This document shows, in pieces, positions 13,706-21,081 of a stretch of 32,723 bases of DNA. The first letter of the stretch is position 1. Each line of letters opens with the position of its first letter. The notes beneath the pieces were generated by a model. It did not search any database. It was not told the DNA's origin and saw nothing but the letters and a program-made list of their open reading frames with translations. The DNA is from Bacteroidia bacterium (lineage in GTDB: Bacteria > Bacteroidota > Bacteroidia > JANWVE01), in NCBI GenBank assembly GCA_025056095.1, contig JANWVW010000008.1, positions 1 to 32,723 on the forward strand, written 5' to 3'. Both the position numbers and the translations under genes were made by a program.

Positions 13706-14689
13706 ATGATAAAAATTGCCAATCCTGCGTATGACGTTGTATTCAAGTATTTGATGGAAGATAACAAAATTGCCAAGCTACTTTTATCGGATTTATTGCA
13801 GGAAGAGATTATTGAACTTGAAGTCAGACCGCAGGAATACATAATGGATGTTATTTCCATGACTGTGTATCGCATAGATTTTAATGCTAAAATAAAGAAC
13901 GCCGATGGCACAGAAAAAGTAGTCTTAATAGAAGTACAAAAAGCTAAATTTCCTACGGATATTTTACGGTTTAGGCGGTATTTAGCAGAACAGTACAGGG
14001 CAGAACAAAACTTGATGAGAACAGAAAAAGATAGGTTCAAAGCTTTACCGATTATTAGGGTATATTTTTTAGGTTATCCCTTGTCAAGCAATCCACCGTA
14101 TCCTGTAATCCGCGTACGCAGGAGTGTTACGGATAACAGCACGCAGGAAGTCATTGACATAAAAGATGAGTTTATTGAGTCTTTGACACATGATTGTGTG
14201 ATAGTACAGATACCGAAGTTAAAAGAGACACGGCGAAATGAGTTAGAGATGATATTGTCTTTGCTTGATGAGCAGGAGTATAAGTATGAGATTAGTATCA
14301 ATGAGGAGGATTATCCTGAGCGGTATCGTGAGGTAATAAGGCGGTTGTTGAAGGCAGCTGCGTCGGAGGAGGTAAGGAAGAGCATGGAGATAGAGGATGA
14401 GATAATAGAGAGTTTTAAGATGGTAGAACGAGATAAAGAGAAATTAGCAGAGGAATTAAAGTGGGAAAAACAACGTGCAGAACAAGAAAAACAACGCGCA
14501 GAACAACAAAAACAACGCGCAGAGCAAAAAGAAAAAGAACTAGAGCAAGAAAAGCAACGCGCAGAACAGTTAGAGCAAGATAAAATCAATATGATAAAGG
14601 AGATGCTCAAACAAGGTATATCCAAAGAGGTAGTCATGCAGATTGCCAAAGTAGACGAAGTATTTTTAAGAAAACATAATTTGATGTGA
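13706..14689 (+). CDS. Rpn-family PD-(D/E)XK nuclease / putative transposase
   Basis: A 327-residue protein of the Rpn (recombination-promoting nuclease, formerly transposase_31/PD-(D/E)XK transposase) type. The opening NPAYDVVFKYLMEDNKIAKLLLSDLL is typical, and the nuclease core is visible as YRIDFNAKI (Asp) followed by VVLIEVQKAKFPTDILRFRRY (the E-x-Q variant). Residues about 253-287 are heptads of EKQRAEQ type, predicted coiled coil, and the end (MIKEMLKQGISKEVVMQIAKVDEVFL) resembles the small helical tail of this family. Known Rpn proteins promote RecA-independent recombination and cleave DNA. It is the sole cargo of the inverted-repeat unit 13456-14942 and has its own -7 box; no stop or frameshift is seen. 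Confidence 0.88.
   Translation: MIKIANPAYDVVFKYLMEDNKIAKLLLSDLLQEEIIELEVRPQEYIMDVISMTVYRIDFNAKIKNADGTEKVVLIEVQKAKFPTDILRFRRYLAEQYRAEQNLMRTEKDRFKALPIIRVYFLGYPLSSNPPYPVIRVRRSVTDNSTQEVIDIKDEFIESLTHDCVIVQIPKLKETRRNELEMILSLLDEQEYKYEISINEEDYPERYREVIRRLLKAAASEEVRKSMEIEDEIIESFKMVERDKEKLAEELKWEKQRAEQEKQRAEQQKQRAEQKEKELEQEKQRAEQLEQDKINMIKEMLKQGISKEVVMQIAKVDEVFLRKHNLM
14465..14569 (+). repeat. 21-base tandem repeat in the Rpn-family gene
   Basis: Five consecutive 21-base units code the heptads EKQRAEQ, EKQRAEQ, QKQRAEQ, KEKELEQ and EKQRAEQ. The period equals one coiled-coil heptad, so copy-number change would keep both reading frame and coiled-coil register. Confidence 0.85.
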
Positions 14690-14824
14690 GTTAGAATATC
14701 ATTTAACTTTGTAAATATCTGAAAATAAGCGCAAAATAAGCTAAAAGGTTTTGTTTTACTTTATTTAGGCAAGAAATAAAGCAAAGAATATACATAAAAT
14801 GAAATAAAACATAAAAATACTGTT

Positions 14825-14942
14825 TGCGTGAGGCATGCGAAGGGCGTGCGTTAGCACGGTGCGGAGCGAAGCGAAGCACCGAAGCGTTAGCGTAGCCCGT
14901 AGCACGCCGACCTTGTGGGCTTTTGCCCACAAGGGCACGCCC
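14825..14942 (-). repeat. GC-rich repeat arm, copy C
   Basis: Right end of the Rpn unit, inverted relative to copy B. Read on the plus strand it runs TGCGTGAGG ... CCGA, a 10-bp hairpin CCTTGTGGGC-TTTT-GCCCACAAGG with only a 4-base loop, then GCACGCCC and A8. The inner small hairpin is CGTGC-GTTA-GCACG (14845-14858), another paired variant of the GGGC/GCCC stem in copies A and B. Confidence 0.9.
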
Positions 14943-14962
14943 AAAAAAAATTAAAACTTATA

Positions 14963-15746
14963 TTAAGTGTAATAATTAAGTTCACAAACTTTTTTGAGTT
15001 CGTCGTTAGGTTTAAGGAAGTGAGAGAACATTTTCCAAAACAGTATTTTTCTTTCGTGCAGGATTTGAATATAACGGTTATGTTTAATTTTTTTACGCAT
15101 GTACCACCAAGCCCTTTATGGGATTGGGTCAGGAGAATAAAGAGGTAAAAAAGAAATTCTATTCTTTATTGCGTTTTAACCATACTTGTACTTTTTTAGC
15201 CCGATGATACCTCACATTATCCAATACCTTTACCATCTTTCTGTCTTTGCGATAAACTTTGAGTACCCTTTAAGGTGGCTGATAAAAGTATCGGCATTTC
15301 CTGTCTTTTGAAAATGTACAGCTATTTGCCCTGTTAAATCCCTCTCACTTTCTGATACAAAAATCCCAGCCTCTTTATATACATCTGTGCATTCTTGTAA
15401 TACACATTATACTTGTTTTACATAGGACCTGTCCAAGTCCCGTGGCTATACCCATCGAACTTTCTCTTAACACGTCTTTTATTTTCTTCTTCTGCTCTTT
15501 ACTTAAACGCCTTGCTCTGACTTTGCGCTTCTTGTCTTTCTGCACCTGCTTCTACAAAATGCTTTACCCACAACGTAATAGACTTCAAACTTACCCCATA
15601 AAAGTTTGATAAGTAACAACTGCTATATCTTCCTGTGCTACCGCTTGTAACTTTATCCCAATACGTTTCTTTATTCTCTTTGCGTTAATCAGAAACTCTA
15701 CTCCCGCAAGTTCGTAATTCCCTACTTTTAATACTTTTCTGCCCAT
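14963..15746 (-). pseudogene. Degraded IS630-family transposase
   Basis: No long frame survives, but pieces of one IS630-type transposase follow in order on the minus strand. The N terminus starts at the ATG at 15746 (MGRKVLKVGNYELAG..., stopped after about 50 codons). Next come an HTH-like piece (GVSLKSITLWVKHFVEAG), RRLSKEQKKKIKDVLRESS, GYSHGTWTGPM, the DDE-region LDNVRYHRAKKVQVWLKRN, and the tail RAWWYMRKKIKHNRYIQIL then HERKILFWKMFSHFLKPND, ending at a TAA at 14963. Several frameshifts and stops separate the pieces; the usual PIE catalytic motif reads NPIK. At about 780 bases it is shorter than an intact gene of about 1 kb, so there are deletions too. It ends 20 bases from repeat copy C. 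No terminal repeats were identified. Confidence 0.85.
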
Positions 15747-15865
15747 AATTACTCCGCTATATTAACAAATAGAAAATAGACTTAATAATTTAATGCATTC
15801 ATTTTTTATACTTGTAACTTTTTGCTTAATTTGTTGTTTAGTACAAATAAGGTACTTCATGCACT

Positions 15866-16969
15866 ATGATAACCAAAGAAAAAGTTATTGAAGCACTTAG
15901 CCATGTACAAGAACCTGATTTAGGCAAAGACCTAATAAGCTTGAACATGGTCAAAGACATTGTAATTGATGGAAATAAAGTAGAATTTACAGTGGTATTG
16001 ACAACACCCGCTTGTCCGCTTAAAGAAGCTATAGAACAAGCTTGTATCAATGCTATTAAGCTCATGGTAGATCCGAATGCAGTGGTAAAGGTAAACATGT
16101 CCGCAAATGTTACCACACGAAGAGAAGAAGGTAGAACAGTACTACCAGAGGTAAAAAATATCATTGCTGTCGTTTCAGGCAAAGGAGGTGTGGGTAAATC
16201 TACCATAGCTGCTAATTTAGCTATATCTCTCGCACAAATGGGCGCAAAAGTAGGGCTAATAGATGCAGACATTTACGGTCCTAGCATGCCTTTAATGTTT
16301 GGATTAGAGGGCAAAAAACCAGGAGTAACTCAAATTAAAGGTAAAAACTACCTTGTACCGATAGAAAAATACGGTGTAAAAGTTTTGTCTATTGGCTTTT
16401 TAGTAGATCCTAAGCAAGCTACAATATGGAGAGGTCCAATTGCTTCCTCTGCACTACGCCAATTCGTCAATGATGTGGATTGGGGAGAATTAGATTATTT
16501 AATCGTAGATATGCCCCCAGGCACAGGAGACATTCACTTGACCTTAGTGCAGACCGTTCCTGTAACAGGCGTCGTAGTGGTAACTACTCCCCAACCTGTA
16601 GCTTTAGCAGATGCCCGCAAAGCAGCTAACATGTTTCAAACACCTCAAATCAACGTTCCTATATTAGGAGTAGTGGAAAATATGGCTTACTTTACGCCTA
16701 TGGAATTACCGCAACATAAGTACTATATTTTTGGGAAAGATGGAGGAGCTCAATTGGCAAAAGAACTTAACGTTCCTTTATTAGGTCAAATACCAATTGT
16801 GCAAAGCATCCGCGAAGGTGGAGATACAGGAATTCCTGCTGCCCTAAACGACAAAGATCCTATCACTCAAAAAGCGTTTTTGCTCCTATGCGAACAAGTA
16901 GCAAGACAAGTTGCTATACGTAACGCTTCATTAGCACCTACTCAAAAGGTAGAGATTACGATTTCTTAA
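15866..16969 (+). CDS. apbC: Mrp/ApbC (NBP35-type) P-loop ATPase, Fe-S cluster carrier
   Basis: A 367-residue protein with an N-terminal MIP18/DUF59 domain (residues 1-85; EALSHVQEPDLGKDLISLNMV) and a ParA-like ATPase domain with the deviant Walker A VVSGKGGVGKST near residue 105, a switch region LIDADIYGPSMP and Walker B YLIVDMPPGTGDIHL. It binds and hands on 4Fe-4S clusters to target proteins. The cluster-binding CxxC of classical Mrp is absent; the place reads MAYFTPMELPQHKYYIFGKDGG, a form I know from Bacteroidota. The gene stands alone after the IS630 remnant; no strong promoter box was seen in the 119 bases before it. Confidence 0.93.
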   Translation: MITKEKVIEALSHVQEPDLGKDLISLNMVKDIVIDGNKVEFTVVLTTPACPLKEAIEQACINAIKLMVDPNAVVKVNMSANVTTRREEGRTVLPEVKNIIAVVSGKGGVGKSTIAANLAISLAQMGAKVGLIDADIYGPSMPLMFGLEGKKPGVTQIKGKNYLVPIEKYGVKVLSIGFLVDPKQATIWRGPIASSALRQFVNDVDWGELDYLIVDMPPGTGDIHLTLVQTVPVTGVVVVTTPQPVALADARKAANMFQTPQINVPILGVVENMAYFTPMELPQHKYYIFGKDGGAQLAKELNVPLLGQIPIVQSIREGGDTGIPAALNDKDPITQKAFLLLCEQVARQVAIRNASLAPTQKVEITIS

Positions 16970-17024
16970 ACAAGCCTTCTTGAATGTAACCTACCTTTAC
17001 CTAATTTCGTATAATTATAATAAA

Positions 17025-17056
17025 TTTGCGTATCTTGAAAAATAAGTGTAAGTTTG
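17025..17056 (+). promoter_or_regulatory. Promoter of the 17071-17403 gene
   Basis: TTTG (17025-17028), a 20-base spacer and TAAGTTTG (17049-17056) match both boxes of the consensus, giving a leader of about 10 bases. Confidence 0.65.
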
Positions 17057-17070
17057 TAGTAAATTAGCCT

Positions 17071-17403
17071 ATGAAAGCATTAATATTCTCATTAGTGTTC
17101 TTGTTCTGTTCCATAACTATGGTTATGGGTGCAAATAGCAGCAAGTTAGTTTCAGAGAAAGTTCAAAGAACTGAAACAATGGAATTGAATAGCTACTCTC
17201 CTGTTCCAGGAGTAGGTCTAAAAACATTCATAGCTTACAAGACTATTGAAAAAGCAACCAAAAAAATTAATGAACTCAATAAGAAACGCAAATGTAAAAG
17301 AGGACCAGGAGCAATGTACTTTGTTTGGTTATCGTTGATAATATTAGTAGCTCTAGCAGGCATTGCAGCATTTGTTTATGTGTTCAGCAACTTGAAAGTA
17401 TAA
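17071..17403 (+). CDS. Small membrane protein of unknown function
   Basis: A 110-residue protein with an N-terminal signal peptide (MKALIFSLVFLFCSITMVMGA) and one C-terminal membrane segment (about residues 86-106, MYFVWLSLIILVALAGIAAF plus VYVF). The stretch between them contains SPVPGVGLKTFIAYKTIEKATKKINELNKKRKCKRGPG, positively charged and located before the membrane helix. This looks like the single-span proteins seen in many Bacteroidota with no known role. A promoter before it and a strong terminator after it show that it is transcribed alone. Confidence 0.8.
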   Translation: MKALIFSLVFLFCSITMVMGANSSKLVSEKVQRTETMELNSYSPVPGVGLKTFIAYKTIEKATKKINELNKKRKCKRGPGAMYFVWLSLIILVALAGIAAFVYVFSNLKV

Positions 17404-17424
17404 GTAAACAAATGCTGATTTTCA

Positions 17425-17464
17425 AAGTCCTGCTTGAGCAAATCAGGCAGGACTTAAATTTTTT
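17425..17464 (+). terminator. Intrinsic terminator
   Basis: AAGTCCTGC (17425-17433) and GCAGGACTT (17447-17455) form a 9-bp stem with a 13-base loop, followed by AAA and T6-7. Confidence 0.85.
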
Positions 17465-17499
17465 AACCTTAATGTATACGATAGTTCTAATCTTATTCA

Positions 17500-17507
17500 T
17501 ATATTTG
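17500..17507 (+). promoter_or_regulatory. -7 box for the 17519-17866 gene
   Basis: TATATTTG, 11 bases before the ATG at 17519. No -33 box is clear. Confidence 0.45.
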
Positions 17508-17518
17508 GCGTAAAAACA

Positions 17519-17866
17519 ATGAAAAAACGTGTCAGTTTGTATTCTGCTAAAAAAATACTTTCCAAAGCAATAGGTATAAAGTTTGACAAAAAGCTTCTTT
17601 GGAACGTGGAAAACCATCCTTTTCCTATCATAAATATACCTACGCTAAACCTTCTTATCAAAGAAAAGGCTAATGCCTTAGGTGAGGAAGGCACTATATT
17701 AGATATAATTGAAAGACATTATGGTAGTGAGGTTAAAGAAGCTTACTTAACTATTTTGCCAAGCATTCAAGTACTGTATGAGCAAGAAGGCGAAATGACA
17801 AACGACTATTGGCACTACGATCCCATTTGGGAAAACTTTAAGCAAGAAGATGAAGGTAGATATTGA
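17519..17866 (+). CDS. Hypothetical protein
   Basis: A 115-residue protein I do not recognise. It has a basic N terminus (MKKRVSLYSAKKILSKAIGIKFDKKLLW), a middle with ENHPFPIINIPTLNLLIKEKANALGEEGTILDIIERHYG and an acidic, aromatic tail (NDYWHYDPIWENFKQEDE). There is no signal peptide and no membrane segment, so it should be cytoplasmic. Codon use and base composition look like the neighbours, it has a -7 box 11 bases before the ATG, and overlapping frames on the other strand are not better. It is likely a real gene restricted to relatives. Confidence 0.7.
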   Translation: MKKRVSLYSAKKILSKAIGIKFDKKLLWNVENHPFPIINIPTLNLLIKEKANALGEEGTILDIIERHYGSEVKEAYLTILPSIQVLYEQEGEMTNDYWHYDPIWENFKQEDEGRY

Positions 17867-17903
17867 AAAGTATAGAAAAACTACTTTTGCACTTGAATTA
17901 TTT

Positions 17904-17934
17904 TTTGTTTTTTCAATAATACGTTGTATATTTG
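17904..17934 (+). promoter_or_regulatory. Promoter of the MaoC gene
   Basis: TTTG (17904-17907), a 19-base spacer and TATATTTG (17927-17934) form a near-ideal Bacteroidota promoter with a leader of about 27 bases. Confidence 0.75.
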
Positions 17935-17965
17935 TAGTAGCAAATTAGTATAACTTTACAAAAGT

Positions 17966-18550
17966 ATGAAGCGTTTTTCAGTTGGTCAAAAGGCAACCTA
18001 TACCAAAACCTTTACAGCCGATGATGTAAAACAGTTTGCAGAAGTGAGTGGCGATGACAATCCTATTCACCTAGACCCAGAGTACGCATCTAAGACTCCA
18101 TTTAAGCGCAATATTGTGCACGGAGCCTTGACTTCCTCTCTATTCTCTACAATCTTAGGAACAATATTTCCTGGGGAAGGTACTATCTACATGAGCCAAT
18201 GCACTAAGTTTGTCAAGCCCGTTTATGTAGGTGATACCATTACGGCTGAAGTAGAAGTAACCAAAATAGAAGGTGCCAAAAAAATTCTTTTCCTGGCTAC
18301 CCGATGTTACAACCAAAATAATGAATTGGTAGCTGAAGGAGAAGCCAAAGTCAAAGTACCTTTTGCTGAACTTCTACCCGATGCTGAACCTATCAAAACA
18401 AACAAAGTACAATGGTCAGGCTTAGAAAACATTATCAAACTAAATAAAATGAGTATGGACATGATTAAAGCCTGGAATAATATGGCATGGAATAATGTTT
18501 CTCATAACATGAAAACTTTTTATCAATCTTGGATGGCTATCAAAAATTAA
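17966..18550 (+). CDS. MaoC-type (R)-specific enoyl-CoA hydratase
   Basis: A 194-residue protein. Residues 1-140 are a MaoC hot-dog dehydratase: FTADDVKQFAEVSGDDNPIHLD contains the catalytic Asp and His of the (R)-specific hydratase motif, and IVHGALTSSLFSTILGTIFPGEGTIYMSQCTKFVKPVYVGDTI is typical of PhaJ-like enzymes, which hydrate trans-2-enoyl-CoA to (R)-3-hydroxyacyl-CoA. The family is usually about 140-150 residues; here a tail of about 45 residues (from about 149), rich in Met, Trp and Asn (MSMDMIKAWNNMAWNNVS), follows and looks like an amphipathic helix. No polyhydroxyalkanoate genes are next to it. It has its own promoter and terminator. Confidence 0.85.
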   Translation: MKRFSVGQKATYTKTFTADDVKQFAEVSGDDNPIHLDPEYASKTPFKRNIVHGALTSSLFSTILGTIFPGEGTIYMSQCTKFVKPVYVGDTITAEVEVTKIEGAKKILFLATRCYNQNNELVAEGEAKVKVPFAELLPDAEPIKTNKVQWSGLENIIKLNKMSMDMIKAWNNMAWNNVSHNMKTFYQSWMAIKN

Positions 18551-18566
18551 AATTATTTCAAAAAGC

Positions 18567-18601
18567 AGCAGCGTAGTATCCTTGTTAGATATTACGCTGC
18601 T
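18567..18601. terminator. Bidirectional terminator between maoC-type gene and lptC
   Basis: A 13-bp stem (AGCAGCGTAGTAT, 18567-18579, with ATATTACGCTGCT, 18589-18601; one mismatch/G-U position) and a 9-base loop lie between two convergent genes. A4 precedes it and TTACTTTT follows. It directly abuts the stop codon of the lptC-like gene at 18602. Confidence 0.85.
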
Positions 18602-19204
18602 TTACTTTTCTAAAGTTATTGTCCCAATAATGTTTTTGATTTGATATTGAGTAAAATTATCATTTGCCACAAAACCTATACCTTCAATAATTTCTGTAGG
18701 AGTAGTAATTTTTACAGGAGCATCTGAGTAAATTTTTTTAGCTCGTTGGTCATAAACTAGCGAATCGGTTTCTAGCCTTCCACCTTCACTATTAGTAAGT
18801 ACCACACCATTTTTGCCTATAATCTTTTGTTCAGTTTCATACCAATATCCACTATTGGCTTGCAGGTGTATGTCTTCTTTGCCATTCCAATAATAAGTTA
18901 TAACTCTTACTCCTTTTGGAAATGTACGATACTTACTTTCTATAAATTTAGTTTCTTTATTTTTTTTCTCAAAAGTTAACACTTGGGCAGCTGTGAGATA
19001 AAAACGCTTTTTAGCCGAGTCGCTGAAAGTATATTCTACACTATCTGCAATTTCTATAGGTGAATCTGCTTGAATATTCTCGGCAAAAGTATCTGTGGTA
19101 CGTCTACAAGCTGTATTCATTACTAAAAAAAGAGAAAGCACTGCGGCCATATACCCGTTTTTGTCTGAAAAAAGATAGACCTTCAAAACTTTTAGTACTT
19201 TCAT
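18602..19204 (-). CDS. lptC: LptC-like LPS export periplasmic protein
   Basis: A 200-residue lipoprotein-like LptC, part of the bridge that carries lipopolysaccharide from the inner to the outer membrane. The mature part is the expected beta-jellyroll material (SVEYTFSDSAKKRFYLTAAQVLTFE, LQANSGYWYETEQKIIGKNGVVL, TDSLVYDQRAKKIYSDAPV). A hydrophobic stretch (MAAVLSLFLVMNTAC) ends in a Cys that fits a lipobox. The start at 19204 gives a Lys-rich N region and a 101-base overlap with rsmD; a start at 19150 would still overlap by 47 bases. The overlap is unusual but both reading frames show conserved family sequence there. Confidence 0.82.
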   Translation of the reverse strand: MKVLKVLKVYLFSDKNGYMAAVLSLFLVMNTACRRTTDTFAENIQADSPIEIADSVEYTFSDSAKKRFYLTAAQVLTFEKKNKETKFIESKYRTFPKGVRVITYYWNGKEDIHLQANSGYWYETEQKIIGKNGVVLTNSEGGRLETDSLVYDQRAKKIYSDAPVKITTPTEIIEGIGFVANDNFTQYQIKNIIGTITLEK

Positions 19205-19658
19205 GTTCTAGAATTACTATACCTTCGGGTAAAACTAAGTGATTTTCAAAAATTTTTGATACTATCTTATCTGTATTTGCCATTTGATAAGGTGGGTCCA
19301 AAAATACAATCGTGTAAGGAAATAAACATGGTTGAGCTATAAAATCCCATACATCAGATGGTATAAGTGTTATTTGCGAACTGATATTCAAGTCTTGAAT
19401 TTGCTTTTGAATAAACGAGATGCATTTTTTATCTTTTTCTACCATTGTAGCACTTAGTGCGCCTCTGCTAATAGCTTCATACGTCATATTTCCTGTTCCT
19501 GCAAACAGTTCTAACCAACGAACTTCTGACCAATCAAATTTATGTTGTAAGATGTTAAACAGACCCTCTTTTGCTATATCCATTGTAGGTTTTGTGCATA
19601 GGTTTTTGGGAGGATATAAGCGCTTACCTTTGAATTTACCTGCTATTATTCGTATCAT
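19104..19658 (-). CDS. rsmD: 16S rRNA (guanine(966)-N(2))-methyltransferase
   Basis: A 184-residue RsmD, which methylates G966 of 16S rRNA using S-adenosylmethionine. Motif I is LELFAGTGNMTYEAISRGA and the N6/N2-type catalytic motif is FLDPPYQ; the N terminus MIRIIAGKFKGKRLYPPKN is the family start. The C terminus (RQKRVYGRSAFSFF) is also the conserved family end, so its overlap with the start of lptC is real. Upstream it is separated from the photolyase stop by 37 bases on the same strand. Confidence 0.95.
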   Translation of the reverse strand: MIRIIAGKFKGKRLYPPKNLCTKPTMDIAKEGLFNILQHKFDWSEVRWLELFAGTGNMTYEAISRGALSATMVEKDKKCISFIQKQIQDLNISSQITLIPSDVWDFIAQPCLFPYTIVFLDPPYQMANTDKIVSKIFENHLVLPEGIVILEHESTKSFEGLSFFRQKRVYGRSAFSFFSNEYSL

Positions 19659-19695
19659 TTTAATCGTATGCTATAAAAAATTTACTACCTATGTT

Positions 19696-21027
19696 TTAAA
19701 AACTATCTTCTTGAGCAAGTTTTTTCTCTTTTTTCTCTTTGACAGGTAAGGCTTGGCTATATCGTTGAATGGCTCTGTTTTTAGCGAATTCATGGTCAAT
19801 AATCGGCTTAGGGTAGTCTAGTGTGCCGTATTCAGGTAGCCATTTTTTAATATAAACAAAGTCAGGATCGAATTTTTGTTGCTGTAAAATAGGATTAAAA
19901 ACTCTAAAGTATGGGGAGCCATCGCAGCCTGAACCTGCTACCCATTGCCAACCTCCATTATTAGAAGCTAATTCAAAGTCTAATAATTTTTCAGCAAAAT
20001 ATCTTTCGCCCCAACGCCAATCTATCAATAAGTCTTTAACCAAAAAACTTGCTGTTACCATGCGCACGCGATTGTGCATATAACCCGTGGCGTTGAGCTC
20101 CCTCATACCCGCATCTACCAAAGGATAGCCTGTTTTGCCTTGACACCAAAGTTCAAAATGCTCGGAGTTATTTTCCCAAACAATATTGTCATATTCTGGC
20201 TTAAAAGCTTTATCTACTACGTGTGGAAAGTGCCATAAAATCATCATATAAAATTCCCGCCAAATCATTTCATTAACCCAAGTCTCACTCATGTTAAAAG
20301 CTTTTCGGATAAGCTCCCTGACGCTACGTGTGCCAAAACGAATGTGGACACTCAAACGAGAAGTTCCTACAATACCTGGAAAATCTCTTTTTTGTTTATA
20401 TTCTTGAATAATTCTTGGTGATATCTCTTTTTTAGGAAATTCAAAGTTAGTGTCAGGTACAAAACCTATATCTTGCAGCTTAGGAAAAGGAGCAGGTTGT
20501 CTGCAAAAATTATAGACTAGTTTTTCAGAAGGATAAGAGTTGAGTTGTTCCATTTTGAGTGTGGAACGCCATTTTTTCATGTAAGGGGTGTAAACCGTGT
20601 AAGGAGTTCCGTCAGGTTTGAGTAGTTCGTCTTTTTCAAAAATAACTTGGTCTTTGTAGGTGTAAAAAGGTATATTTTGCGTTCGTAAAAAGTCTTCAAT
20701 AAGTGCATCGCGCTCGCGTGCATACGGTTCATAGTCGTGATTGGTATATACTGCTTCAATTTTAAACTCTTCTACAATTTTTTTCCATACTTCTAATGGC
20801 TTACCATGAAAGATACGCAAAGAAGGTACTTGGGATTTTATCTCTTTCAGGGCTTCGTATATAAATTGCACTCGCCTATCTTGTTTAGATGGAAGCTTAT
20901 CTAAAATGTTCGTGTCAAAAATAAAAATAGGCAAAACAGGCGTATCTTTGCTCAAAGCATGATACAACCCTGTATTATCAAATAGACGCAAGTCTCTACG
21001 AAACCAAAAAATGCTTACTTTATCCAT
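19696..21027 (-). CDS. phrB: Deoxyribodipyrimidine photolyase (cryptochrome family)
   Basis: A 443-residue photolyase that repairs cyclobutane pyrimidine dimers in blue light. The N-terminal antenna domain starts VSIFWFRRDLRLFDNTGLYHAL; the C-terminal FAD domain contains GTSRLSVHIRFGTRSVREL, WVNEMIWREFYMMIL, CQGKTGYPLVDAGMRELNATGYMHNRVRM and DFELASNNGGWQWVAGSGCDGSPYFRVFNP, which carry the FAD-binding and electron-transfer tryptophan residues of class I enzymes. The length is usual for the family; a Lys-rich extension (PVKEKKEKKLAQEDSF) closes it. A cryptochrome or 6-4 role is less likely but not excluded. It is followed by rsmD and lptC on the same strand. Confidence 0.94.
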   Translation of the reverse strand: MDKVSIFWFRRDLRLFDNTGLYHALSKDTPVLPIFIFDTNILDKLPSKQDRRVQFIYEALKEIKSQVPSLRIFHGKPLEVWKKIVEEFKIEAVYTNHDYEPYARERDALIEDFLRTQNIPFYTYKDQVIFEKDELLKPDGTPYTVYTPYMKKWRSTLKMEQLNSYPSEKLVYNFCRQPAPFPKLQDIGFVPDTNFEFPKKEISPRIIQEYKQKRDFPGIVGTSRLSVHIRFGTRSVRELIRKAFNMSETWVNEMIWREFYMMILWHFPHVVDKAFKPEYDNIVWENNSEHFELWCQGKTGYPLVDAGMRELNATGYMHNRVRMVTASFLVKDLLIDWRWGERYFAEKLLDFELASNNGGWQWVAGSGCDGSPYFRVFNPILQQQKFDPDFVYIKKWLPEYGTLDYPKPIIDHEFAKNRAIQRYSQALPVKEKKEKKLAQEDSF

Positions 21028-21081
21028 ATTCGCTTACAAAAATATAGACTTTATGCTAGCTTGAACTTGTTAACAAAATAC

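Larger units (their letters stand above)
13456..14942. mobile_element. Candidate mobile unit: Rpn-family gene between inverted GC-rich ends
   Basis: A 1487-bp unit bounded by two inverted copies of the GC-rich repeat (13456-13585 and 14825-14942). Both ends show GGGCGTGC, a hairpin and TCGG, in mirror image at the right end, and both inner borders end in CCTCACGCA/TGCGTGAGG. T-runs flank both outer borders in mirror orientation (left ...TTTTAATTTTTTT, right AAAAAAAATTAAAA...). The only gene inside is the Rpn-family ORF; no other gene is seen at 13586-13705 or 14690-14824. I see no clear target duplication. That the whole moves as a unit is inference from symmetry and from repeat copies elsewhere without the gene. 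Confidence 0.6.

Noticed and set aside
14311-14649. 112-codon Cys/Ser-rich minus-strand frame within the Rpn gene
   Set aside because: It is the antisense of the EKQRAEQ heptad repeats, so its Cys/Ser pattern is only a by-product.
13157-14942. Integration of the Rpn unit into tRNA-Phe as an att site
   Set aside because: About 225 bases separate tRNA and unit, no second copy of the tRNA 3' end is seen, and there is no integrase.
13449-14950. CRISPR array
   Set aside because: The repeats are few, long, inverted and dispersed, without regular spacers, and no cas genes occur in the window.
14915-15148. A 77-codon plus-strand frame after repeat copy C
   Set aside because: It starts in the repeat and runs antisense to the clear IS630 transposase tail (RAWWYMRKK..., minus strand).
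17866-17888. Hairpin after the 17519-17866 gene
   Set aside because: The stem is AT-rich, about 7 bp with an offset, and lacks a T run; too weak to call a terminator.
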